The notes beneath the pieces are model-generated. The model made no database searches and was not told where the DNA came from. It saw only the letters and a program-made list of their open reading frames with translations. Shown here piece after piece: positions 1 through 6,534 of a stretch of DNA of 37,566 bases. The DNA is taken from the NCBI GenBank assembly GCA_905614355.1, contig CAJQSN010000075.1, forward strand, positions 1 to 37,566, in the 5' to 3' direction. This DNA is from an uncultured Rhodospirillales bacterium. Lineage in GTDB: Bacteria > Pseudomonadota > Alphaproteobacteria > Rhodospirillales > UBA2165. How positions within the stretch are numbered: position 1 is the first letter of the stretch; each line of letters starts with the position of its first letter. The translations under genes and the position numbers were made by a program.

Positions 1-1
1 G

Positions 2-172
2 ATGTTACTTGGTGGGATGGATAGCGATGCCGAATACAAGTATCAATCCTGGCCTGATAGGTTGTACGTCATCTCGCCCGATGGTAAAATTGCTTATCAA
101 GGTGGTATGGGACCACTCTACTTCGATGTCGACGAGTTTGGACAAGGGTTAAATAAAATCGTGACCGCATAG
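2..172 (+). CDS. C-terminal end of a deiodinase-like (thioredoxin-fold) protein, 5' truncated
   Basis: The reading frame is open from the window edge to the TAG at 170-172, giving 56 visible residues. The tail carries YVISPDGKIAYQGG followed by GPLYFDVDEF. This resembles the C-terminal end of bacterial iodothyronine-deiodinase/thioredoxin-fold proteins, in which a D-x-x-x-YVI-D-x-G-x-I-x-Y-x-G strand is followed by a GP-aromatic stretch. The N-terminal part, with any catalytic Cys or selenocysteine, lies outside the window, so activity cannot be judged. The ATG at position 2 is most likely internal. The family is inferred from this tail alone. Confidence 0.6.
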   Translation: MLLGGMDSDAEYKYQSWPDRLYVISPDGKIAYQGGMGPLYFDVDEFGQGLNKIVTA

Positions 173-212
173 TTGCCTTCGGCGCAACTCACGCTGCTTT
201 TGGTAAAAAAGC

Positions 213-395
213 TTGATGATCTTTAACGTAACCAAAACTGAATCAGAGTGGCGGATGACATTATTTGATGAACCCGCTTATCCGGCTACTAATGGCAAAC
301 GGACGCCGCCGTCTCCCAAAGCAAAGATAAAACCAACCGAGATGTCCCCCTGGTTGGCGCAGTCGCGTGTATTGCCCACCGGAAGGTTGAATTAA
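213..395 (+). pseudogene. possible decayed N-terminal fragment of a methionine sulfoxide reductase B-like gene
   Basis: A 60-codon frame starts VTKTESEWR and continues towards a 'Y-x-x-T-x-G-x-x-x-P' pattern. That is reminiscent of the MsrB start, a V-K-T-D-x-E-W-R motif followed by Y-x-V-T-R-x-x-G-T-E-x-P-F. After about residue 33 the resemblance moves to the +1 frame, as expected of a frameshifted relic. No zinc-binding CxxC or catalytic Cys region follows. The call is weak and the stretch may be noncoding. The remaining bases between 173 and 454 show nothing else apart from a Shine-Dalgarno-like ggagcga before 455. Confidence 0.25.
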
Positions 396-454
396 ATCTT
401 TGCATTTTTTTTACACGTTAAATAAATACTGTAATATAAAGTGGAGCGAGACTA

Positions 455-1303
455 ATGTTGGAATTGTATTACCTAAAAGAAACAGATTCAGTTTGTTCGA
501 ACCGTGCTGTAATTGCACTGGCTGAAAAAAACATCGAGGATTGGACACCGCGTTTTATTAAGCTCCTCAATGAGGATCATTTCGACAGTGACTATCTAAG
601 ATTAAATCCCAAAGCTGTTGTGCCTACATTGGTTCATGATGGAAAACCCGTTCGGGAGTCATCCATTATTTGCGACTACATTGATGAATTAAAGTCTGAC
701 CCTCCCCTTAAGCCAGAAAGTTTGATCGACCGCACATATATGAGGGAATGGATAAAGACTTCGGATGAAGTTGGATTTCCCGGCGTTGCCGCGTTGAACT
801 TTGTAACCCGCTTTAGGTCTGTTATTCCCATCGAAAAGCTAGAAAGCCTGTGGGGAAAACAAACCGACTTGGAAAAAACGTTACGTCAACAATCCGTTAT
901 GCGAACCGGGATAAACTCCGAATGGGTGTTACGCGGATTAGTCGGATGGGACCAAATATTTAAAAAAATGGATGAAACTCTGTCCGATGGACGTTCTTGG
1001 ATTATGGGCGACCAGTTAACGCTCGTCGCAGTCTGTTATGCGCCTCTCGTAAAAGTTTTGGACATGATTAAATGGCTTGTCATCTGGTTTAAAGGCCGCC
1101 CACATGTCGCTCGATGATGGGATAATTTTGGTAACCGGCCTAGCGTCTTAGGGTTAGATGAATATGAGGGCCACACTGCAGACCTGAATTCAGACCATGC
1201 AAAGGCAGGTTTGTTATTAGTTGAAGAGGCGCGGGATCGACTGTATATGTATAACCATTCTCGAATTCAATTTCGTTTATTATTAGAAAATTTATTTAAA
1301 TAG
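455..1303 (+). pseudogene. glutathione S-transferase family gene interrupted by an in-frame TGA
   Basis: The first 220 residues are a GST: a thioredoxin-like N-terminal domain with SVCSNR near residue 14, KLNPKAVVPTLVHDG-type residues near 50-60 and the glutathione-binding ESSIICDYID near 70, followed by the all-alpha domain. A TGA at 1115-1117 stops the frame after GRPHVAR. The same frame then runs 61 more codons (WDNFGNRPS... HAKAGLLLVEEA) to a TAG at 1301-1303. The paralogue at 5630-6451 reads RWW at this point and continues with a matching tail (RPSYKALEEYP... HAKAG). TGA therefore replaces the first Trp codon of the pair. TGA is a normal stop elsewhere here, so this is a nonsense mutation or an assembly error. 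The next GST gene starts 10 bp downstream. The truncated protein would lack the last helices of the alpha domain. Confidence 0.85.
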
Positions 1304-1313
1304 GGTAACCAGC

Positions 1314-2123
1314 ATGCTTGAACTATACCACCATGGCTCATCAGTTTGTGCGGCCAAAGTACGCATGTACATGCATGAAAAAAAGTTGGACTGGAACGGT
1401 CACTATATTGATATTCTCAAAGGTGATCAGTTTGATCCACATTATTTAAAACTCAATCCAAAAGCTGTAGTGCCGACGCTGGTGCATGATGGTGAGATTA
1501 TCTGTGATTCCACAGTGATCTGTGAATATTTGGAAGATGTTTTTTCGGATCACCCTTTGCGCCCAACAGATGCATTGGAACACGCCCGCGTTTTTTATTG
1601 GACAAAGGCGGTGGATGAAGAGCTGCATCCGGCTTGCGGTTTTATAACTTTTTTGTGTTCCCATCGACATATCGTCATGAGGCTGGGAGAGGAAGGCGTG
1701 CAAGAATTTTTGGACGCTACCCCGGCACTTTCTGTTACAGCCGGTTGGCACGAAACAAAGAAGACGATCGTGAGAATGGGTTTCGAAGCGGCAGGTGCTG
1801 CTACAAAAGTGAAACTTTATGATCTCTATCTTCACAAAATGGAAGACGTGCTGGCTAATCGTAAATGGCTTGCGGGAGAGAATTTTACTTTTGCCGACAT
1901 AGCGTTAACGCCTTATGTCAACCGGCTCGATATGATGGCGTTATCGGGAATGTGGGGGAAAGGGCGATTGCCGAATATAACGGACTGGTTTTCACGCATC
2001 AAATCACGCCCGAGCTTTAAACCCAGCTTCCTCGATTGGTGTCCAAAAGATCTGACAAATGATCTTAGGAATTTTGGTTCTCAAAGTTGGCCGGAAGTTG
2101 CCCAAATACTAGATATAAAATAA
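1314..2123 (+). CDS. glutathione S-transferase family protein
   Basis: A complete GST of 269 residues. The N-terminal thioredoxin-fold domain (about 1-80) has SSVCAAKVRMYMHEK near the catalytic site, NPKAVVPTLVHDG (the cis-Pro loop) and CDSTVICEYLED, where Asp replaces the usual Glu of the glutathione-contacting E-S motif. The alpha domain follows, with the conserved FTFADIALTPYVNRLD segment near 190. It follows the broken GST gene by 10 bp in the same direction, so the two were probably co-transcribed. GSTs beside Rieske demethylases suggest glutathione-dependent ether cleavage, isomerisation or dehalogenation of aromatics (compare LigE/LigF and PcpC), but the substrate cannot be read from sequence. 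The longer middle region (about 120-165) is typical of this bacterial subgroup. The ATG at 1314 was chosen for co-linearity with the paralogues (MLELY). Confidence 0.85.
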   Translation: MLELYHHGSSVCAAKVRMYMHEKKLDWNGHYIDILKGDQFDPHYLKLNPKAVVPTLVHDGEIICDSTVICEYLEDVFSDHPLRPTDALEHARVFYWTKAVDEELHPACGFITFLCSHRHIVMRLGEEGVQEFLDATPALSVTAGWHETKKTIVRMGFEAAGAATKVKLYDLYLHKMEDVLANRKWLAGENFTFADIALTPYVNRLDMMALSGMWGKGRLPNITDWFSRIKSRPSFKPSFLDWCPKDLTNDLRNFGSQSWPEVAQILDIK

Positions 2124-2139
2124 TAACCGGAACCTGTAT

Positions 2140-2245
2140 AAGAAGACCACCATGTCGTAGCTTATGTACATCATACAACTTATTTTTTGCCCGATCATGC
2201 GCCCACTTAATCATACCAGAGGCTCTTGCCGCATCTGTGCAGAGG
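2140..2245 (-). repeat. dispersed gene remnant, family Y copy A
   Basis: On the minus strand this stretch encodes LCTDAARASGMIKWAHDRA followed by KNKLYDVHKL. A homologous stretch lies in the opposite orientation at 19177-19285 (CTDAARDPDMIEWAQVRA, then stops), and a shorter match is at 9029-9060. By eye the two long copies agree at roughly four bases in five over about 105 bp. I do not recognise the parent protein. The placement beside integration scars suggests a mobile-element gene. The rest of the 2124-2534 gap holds a family X copy, a palindrome and an SDR relic, listed separately. Confidence 0.6.
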
Positions 2246-2295
2246 TATTCAGCCGTGGGTTGTAATGCCAACCCGTCAAAAGTCTGGGTGAACAG

Positions 2296-2369
2296 CAACT
2301 TTGTGTTGCCTAATTAGAGACACTTTCATCGCATTCAGAGACTGGTTCGCATTTGTTTGATAGCACCCC
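2296..2369 (-). repeat. dispersed gene remnant, family X copy 1 (partial)
   Basis: The minus strand reads VLSNKCEPVSECDESVSN and then hits a stop. The same segment appears at 4238-4408 (VLSDECKLVSEYDESVSII) and at 13056-13227 (VLSDKYKLVSECDERVSII). The shared protein-level pattern shows decayed copies of one coding sequence rather than a noncoding repeat. Copy 1 is the shortest and most mutated. The parent gene is unrecognised. Confidence 0.6.
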
Positions 2370-2384
2370 GAGGTTGACTTTATG

Positions 2385-2416
2385 AGCGGTAATCCCTTGG
2401 CCAAGAATTTACCGCT
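2385..2416. repeat. 32-nt palindrome with a symmetric internal loop
   Basis: Outer arms AGCGGTAA (2385-2392) and TTACCGCT (2409-2416) pair perfectly. Inside them CTTGG/CCAAG pair, separated from the outer stem by 3 nt on each side, so the whole element is centred on TTGGCCAA. It lies about 120 bp upstream of the OsmC-like gene and overlaps the start of the SDR relic. It could be a protein-binding site, a hairpin or a mobile-element end; there is no T run to make it an obvious terminator. Confidence 0.5.
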
Positions 2417-2521
2417 GAGGATGTTGGCAAAGCCTTTGTTGATCCGGCATTGTCATCTAAAACCAGGACTGCTATTATTATAGTTGATAGCAGTAATATT
2501 GCCGCGGCGCCTAGTTATTAA
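2393..2521 (+). pseudogene. C-terminal relic of a short-chain dehydrogenase/reductase
   Basis: This 42-codon frame, open from a TAA at 2390 to a TAA at 2519, reads EFTAEDVGKAFVDPALSSKT and then a hydrophobic strand ending VDSSNIAAA. It matches the usual SDR end: a helix with E-D-V-A-x-A-x-x-x-L-A-S, then a strand ending V-D-G-G-N. The conserved VDGG has become VDSS, and the Rossmann and YxxxK parts are absent. It is a fragment left by a deletion, ending 13 bp before the OsmC-like gene. Identification rests on about 40 residues. Confidence 0.45.
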
Positions 2522-2534
2522 TTAAAGGTAAATT

Positions 2535-3746
2535 ATGTCTCTAACACCCCTCGAAATAATTGGTGAGCCGCTCTATTTTATTGCCGCAGATGCATCGTCG
2601 GCAGGTTTCCCTATACCGCCTAATCCGCACGGACAATCACTTCGAACCTGGGTGCGCAGTCTTGGCGGCATGCAAAAAGAGGCACTGGTTATCTCCGCTG
2701 CAACCGGGACTGCATGGCGTTTTGCCTGTGATGAAGGTGCTCATCTCGGCGGTCATAACCAGGCGCCAAACCCATTGACCTATCTCAGTGCAGGCATGAT
2801 TGCCTCTTATATGAACGAGATAACGGCGCTTGCCGACCAACGTCAAATTGAGCTTCGAGATCTGGAACTCGTGCTCGATAACCATTATTTCCGCGAAGGC
2901 GATTTTCGTAAAGGCAACATGAGCAGCGATGCCTTACCGCCTAAAATCAACGTTATTTGCGAAGCCGATTGTGATGACCAGACTTTAAATACGTTGGTCT
3001 ATGAAGCCATTGCCGCCTCACCGCTCAGTGGTTTGGCCCGTGGCAGTCATCCGAGTTTGTTTGCGCTGGTCCATAACGGAGTTGAGCTTAGACCTAAAAA
3101 CCTGACGCCTCTCGGTAACCCGCCTTTTGCTAATCCCGGCGATAACTTTCCAAACTTAAAGCCTATGGCCAATAGCCCGGCGGTTCCCGACCTTATTCAA
3201 TTGATGCCCGAAAAAGGCTCGGCAGTTGACGCGCTGATAAAGTCACGCACGCCGTCACCTGAGTTAGATGATAGCAAGCTCCTGCTTCATATGCATAGCA
3301 ATTGCCAACTTCGACCGGACGGTGTGAAAGAAATTTTAAAAGAGCAATTTGCCAATGACGTGCCGTCTTGGCGTTATCTATCGGATGAAGGAAAGGGTTT
3401 TGGTGGCGAAGGACGGGCCCCTGATGCGGCATCCTTAATTTCGGCAGGTGTCGCGCTTTGTTTCATGACCCAGATGGGCCGCTTTTCTCATATGGCAAAA
3501 TTACCGCTTAATGAGTATAGCATTATCCAAGACACTCACTTCTCCCTCGGTGGGGCTTCGGGCAACACCGGCCAAATTGGTATTGCCAAGCCGGTTGAAA
3601 CTCATGTTTTCCTAGAGACGGATGCAGATGATACAACCGCTCAACAAATCCTCACCGTCGGCGAAAAAACCTGCTTCCTCCACGCCTTTTGCCGCAACGA
3701 TCTAAAACCAAAAGTTCGCACAACCAAATCCTCCCGCGCGGCTTAA
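2535..3746 (+). CDS. tandem OsmC-like domain protein
   Basis: A 403-residue protein made of two OsmC-type domains (roughly 30-185 and 245-390) joined by a linker rich in Pro and Asn. Each has the D-E-G-x-x-x-GG-x-x-x-A-P motif (CDEGAHLGGHNQAPNP and SDEGKGFGGEGRAPDA), a central helix and a terminal beta strand. OsmC/Ohr proteins reduce hydroperoxides with two cysteines, one in the central helix and one near the end. Domain 2 has both (C309 in ALCFMTQ, C380 in EKTCFLHAF). Domain 1 has neither (IASYMNE and AASPLSGL at the equivalent places). Only the C-terminal half therefore looks redox-active, and the N-terminal half may be structural or ligand-binding. There is no signal peptide. It stands alone between decayed sequences. 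The physiological substrate is unknown. Confidence 0.75.
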   Translation: MSLTPLEIIGEPLYFIAADASSAGFPIPPNPHGQSLRTWVRSLGGMQKEALVISAATGTAWRFACDEGAHLGGHNQAPNPLTYLSAGMIASYMNEITALADQRQIELRDLELVLDNHYFREGDFRKGNMSSDALPPKINVICEADCDDQTLNTLVYEAIAASPLSGLARGSHPSLFALVHNGVELRPKNLTPLGNPPFANPGDNFPNLKPMANSPAVPDLIQLMPEKGSAVDALIKSRTPSPELDDSKLLLHMHSNCQLRPDGVKEILKEQFANDVPSWRYLSDEGKGFGGEGRAPDAASLISAGVALCFMTQMGRFSHMAKLPLNEYSIIQDTHFSLGGASGNTGQIGIAKPVETHVFLETDADDTTAQQILTVGEKTCFLHAFCRNDLKPKVRTTKSSRAA

Positions 3747-3848
3747 GCGTCTGATTATCTAGACAAATAGGTTTGGATCCGGATTAAGTCCGGGATGATA
3801 TACGTAAGGACGTCCATGAACAGAGAGAGACGGTAAAAAACGTCAGTA

Positions 3849-3879
3849 TGGCGGAAAGGGTGTCCTCCAACTATCCTAA
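3849..3879 (-). repeat. 31-bp repeat with a tRNA-Ser-like CCA end, copy 1
   Basis: This stretch matches 12302-12332 at 28 of 31 positions. Read on the minus strand, both end in CACC-N3-TCCGCCA. That resembles the 3' terminus of a bacterial tRNA-Ser acceptor stem plus CCA; the intact tRNA-Ser in this window ends CCTCTCCGCCA. No T-arm precedes it, so it is not a tRNA. It may be a decayed attachment-site fragment. Confidence 0.35.
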
Positions 3880-3999
3880 TTTATTAATATATATTAATGG
3901 ATTATAATTGATAGTTTATCCGACCCACGCCCTTCTGCAATTCTACTTCCAGTTTCCGTGGAGCATCATAATGCTGGCCGCTTGTCTGAGGCTGGAAGC

Positions 4000-4045
4000 A
4001 TTTGTAATCAGAGGGTCCCGAGTTCGAATCTTGGTGGCGGCACCA
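4000..4045 (+). repeat. tRNA-Thr(TGT) 3'-half scar (att-like), copy 1
   Basis: These 46 bases run from the anticodon loop (ATTTGTAATCA, anticodon TGT) through a foldable T-arm (CCGAG, TTCGAAT, CTTGG) to the acceptor strand TGGCGGC, A and CCA. The upstream sequence cannot form the matching anticodon stem or a D-arm, so only the 3' half exists. A second copy with four mismatches lies inverted at 19126-19171. Tyrosine integrases commonly use tRNA 3' halves as attachment sites and leave such duplicates. The surrounding 3747-4566 gap otherwise holds repeats listed separately and no convincing gene. Confidence 0.75.
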
Positions 4046-4091
4046 CTTTTATCCGTTAAAATCAAAAAATTATGTCAAGTGATAATAAAGA

Positions 4092-4116
4092 GTACTTAAC
4101 GTATATCCTGTTGGGC
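4092..4116 (+). repeat. 25-bp perfect repeat downstream of the tRNA-Thr scar, copy 1
   Basis: The 25 bases at 4092-4116 are identical to the reverse complement of 19055-19079. In both places they lie 47 bp downstream of the tRNA-Thr 3' scar, and partial matches continue beyond (GAGCTAACATTTGAA here, GGGCTAACATTTGAA there). At the other locus the sequence contains two GGGCTAAC words 12 bp apart, like the direct-repeat arm sites bound by tyrosine recombinases. Probably att-site flank from one integrating element family. Confidence 0.6.
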
Positions 4117-4237
4117 CTACACTTGAGCTAACATTTGAAACGTTTTCTAGGGATTTTAGTAAACAACCACATTTATCCTACCCACGTTAATCATCGTGCT
4201 TAAATCAGCGCTCCCTAAATTCTTGCTAAATTTAGTA

Positions 4238-4408
4238 ACTACAGTATCCAAAGTAGAATTTTTTCGATTCCATCAATTACACCCATCTCATTTCTCGCTT
4301 CAAACTACAAAGAGACGCCGTCCTTGCCGAGTGACGCCAACTTTGTGCGGTATAATGGAGACACTCTCATCGTATTCAGAGACTAGTTTACATTCGTCTG
4401 ACAGTACC
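4238..4408 (-). repeat. dispersed gene remnant, family X copy 2 (best preserved)
   Basis: On the minus strand the frame reads VLSDECKLVSEYDESVSII, then PHKVGVTRQGRRLFVV and a stop. A few bases further on, an ATG opens MGVIDGIEKILLWIL and a stop. The copy at 13056-13227 shows the same succession (ending VDLTR, then stop; MGVIDVILKIIIWIL). The conserved amino-acid pattern and conserved following start show these were neighbouring genes. The parent family is not recognised. Confidence 0.65.
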
Positions 4409-4566
4409 TTTTTTTTAGCTTTGTTATAAATTTTCTGCGTTTCACAATTAATCTTGAGCTTATAATTAAATTGACCGTCAATATTTATTGGCTAACATAG
4501 TAGCTGTCTATATTGGGTAAAACGGATATTACAACTTAATTTTCTTTGGATAGGAATGGAGATAAT

Positions 4567-5616
4567 ATGTTTCTAGACAATTACTGGTATTGCGCTGCAC
4601 TACCTCATGAAGTCACAGTTAAGCCACTGCGCCGGGTGATTTGTAATCAACCGGTAGTTATATTTCGTGGCTCTCAGGGATGTCTAGTCGCTCTGGAGGA
4701 TAGGTGCTCCCATCGTCAGGCTCCTTTGTCAACAGGAGATGTGCGGGGTAATAATATTCAATGTGCTTACCACGGTTTTGTATTTGATAATACAGGTGTA
4801 TGTGTGCACATTCCTCATCAGGACACCATTCCAAGCAGGGCTAATATCCATGCCTATCCGGTAGAGGAGAAGTGGGGGTTTGTTTGGATTTGGCGAGGCG
4901 ATTTAAAAAAAGCCAACGCTGCGAAAATTCCCAATCTTCCGTGGACCACCGATGCAGGGCGAAGCCCTGTTTATGTTTATTTTCACGTGAAGGCTAATCA
5001 CCAATTGGTTGCTGATAATTTGTTAGATATCTCTCACGCAGATTATTTACACTCAAGTACACTCGGCTCTAAATCTGGCATTATGGGTGGCCCTCAACCC
5101 GATAGTTTGGAGTTCAGGACTTGGCAAGAGGGAGATGAAATTCATAGCTATAGAAAACTTACAAATGTTGAGGTTGCTAGTTTTCCAAAAAAGTGGGGAA
5201 ATTTTTCATGCAACGTGGACCGGACTAATATTCAAATGTGGGAAGCACCAAATACTGTGCATGTACACCTCGAATTTGAGAATAATGAGAATAAGATACT
5301 CATCAATCATGACCATATAATGACTCCCGAAACCGAGACTTCAACCCACTATTTCATGGACTTTACACGTAATTTTGGTATTGAAGGGGGTGAATATCCA
5401 ACGGATGACGATATTTATAACGAACAGTATTCGGTAATTAGCAAAGATGATTTACCGATGGTAGAGGCTCAGCAAGAAAATATTAATCTCTGTACAGGTG
5501 TTGTTGATGTTCCAGTTAAGGCTGATAAACTGATTAGCGCGGTGCACCGTCAGTTAGCAGATATGTACTCATCACGAGCGATTAGTATTCCGTCTTACGT
5601 TTTGGTAAAACGGTAG
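4567..5616 (+). CDS. vanillate O-demethylase-type Rieske oxygenase, oxygenase component
   Basis: A 349-residue Rieske non-heme iron oxygenase alpha subunit of the VanA type. The N-terminal Rieske domain carries C47-x-H49 (CSHRQAPLS) and C66-x2-H69 (CAYHGFVF) for the [2Fe-2S] cluster. The catalytic domain has the mononuclear iron motif D154-x2-H157-x4-H162 (NLLDISHADYLH), with the bridging Asp in place. Length matches VanA/dicamba-demethylase relatives. The ATG at 4567 is preceded by GGAG at proper spacing; an in-frame TTG at 4546 is less likely. No VanB-like reductase is visible, so the electron donor must be encoded elsewhere. The GST gene follows 13 bp downstream and is probably co-transcribed, which suggests the demethylated or hydroxylated aromatic enters glutathione chemistry. 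The exact substrate is not deducible. Confidence 0.85.
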   Translation: MFLDNYWYCAALPHEVTVKPLRRVICNQPVVIFRGSQGCLVALEDRCSHRQAPLSTGDVRGNNIQCAYHGFVFDNTGVCVHIPHQDTIPSRANIHAYPVEEKWGFVWIWRGDLKKANAAKIPNLPWTTDAGRSPVYVYFHVKANHQLVADNLLDISHADYLHSSTLGSKSGIMGGPQPDSLEFRTWQEGDEIHSYRKLTNVEVASFPKKWGNFSCNVDRTNIQMWEAPNTVHVHLEFENNENKILINHDHIMTPETETSTHYFMDFTRNFGIEGGEYPTDDDIYNEQYSVISKDDLPMVEAQQENINLCTGVVDVPVKADKLISAVHRQLADMYSSRAISIPSYVLVKR

Positions 5617-5629
5617 CAGGAGGAAATCT

Positions 5630-6451
5630 ATGCTTGAACTTTACTACCTCGAAGAAGCTGATTCAATTTGCTCTAACCGGGCTTTGATGACGTTAGCAGA
5701 GAAGGGAATTGACAATTGGGTTCCTCGAAATTTGGTGCTGTTGAACCGAGATCAATTTAAACCAGAATACCTCAAACTCAATCCCAAGGCTCAGGTACCA
5801 ACACTTGTACATGATGGCAGGGTTATCCGAGAATCTTCTATTATTTGCGATTATATTGATGATTTAACACCGAACGCGGCGCTCAAACCTACAGATCCAG
5901 TTGATAGAGCCCATTTACGAGAATGGATTAAAGACTCGGATGAATCTGGATATCAAGCCACGGCATCGCTTAATTTTGTTACTAAGTTTCGCTTAGAAAT
6001 TCCTCTAGAACAGATGGAAGAACGCTGGAGAAAAGTGCCTGACATAGATCGCCTTCATCGCCAGAAATCCTGTGTATATGAAGGATTGGATTCTCCGTAT
6101 GTGTTACGAGCGATTGGTGCCTGGGAGAGAACCTTTAGAAAGATGGAAGAAACCCTTTCCGATGGGCGGCCATGGATAATGGGTGATCAATTTAGCTTGG
6201 TTGAAACCACTAATGCGCCATTTATTAAGGTTTTAGAAATGTTAAGGTTATTGCACTTATGGCTGGATGGTAGGCCTAATGTTCAGCGGTGGTGGGAAAG
6301 TATAGCCGTTCGACCGAGCTATAAGGCTTTGGAAGAATATCCTGGCCAAAGCGAGGATAATGAAGCCCCCCATGCCAAAGCTGGCGCAGTGGTAGCAAAT
6401 AAAATCGAGGAACTTCTGGAGTATTATCGGGAAACTATACCACAACCCTAG
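5630..6451 (+). CDS. glutathione S-transferase family protein
   Basis: An intact 273-residue GST, close paralogue of the broken gene at 455-1303. The thioredoxin-like domain has SICSNRALMTLAEKG near the active site, KLNPKAQVPTLVHDG with the cis-Pro, and RESSIICDYIDDL for the glutathione gamma-glutamyl group. The alpha domain contains DGRPWIMGDQFSLVE and ends with RWW... RPSYKALEEYP and a C-terminal HAKAG helix. A strong AGGAGGA ribosome-binding site precedes the ATG. It lies 13 bp after the Rieske oxygenase and shares its direction, so the two form an operon. The likely role is glutathione conjugation, ether cleavage or isomerisation of an aromatic product; family membership is firm, the reaction is inference. 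Confidence 0.88.
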   Translation: MLELYYLEEADSICSNRALMTLAEKGIDNWVPRNLVLLNRDQFKPEYLKLNPKAQVPTLVHDGRVIRESSIICDYIDDLTPNAALKPTDPVDRAHLREWIKDSDESGYQATASLNFVTKFRLEIPLEQMEERWRKVPDIDRLHRQKSCVYEGLDSPYVLRAIGAWERTFRKMEETLSDGRPWIMGDQFSLVETTNAPFIKVLEMLRLLHLWLDGRPNVQRWWESIAVRPSYKALEEYPGQSEDNEAPHAKAGAVVANKIEELLEYYRETIPQP

Positions 6452-6534
6452 ATTAGGATTTGCCTGCTACACGGCGGAAGCTGAATCGAACTCCGATATG
6501 CCGTCAGTCAGTGGGTCCGGTCACGGCAAAGTGG

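Noticed and set aside
1115-1117. TGA read as tryptophan (genetic code 4) in this organism
   Set aside because: Several intact genes here end at TGA at the family-typical length (for example 21315-22094 and 31168-32493), so the code is standard.
3974-4045. A complete tRNA-Thr at this position
   Set aside because: The anticodon stem cannot pair with the bases before the loop and about seven bases of the D-arm region are missing; only the 3' half is real.
3908-4099. Plus-strand 63-codon frame
   Set aside because: It reads across the tRNA-Thr scar and has no ribosome-binding site or family resemblance.
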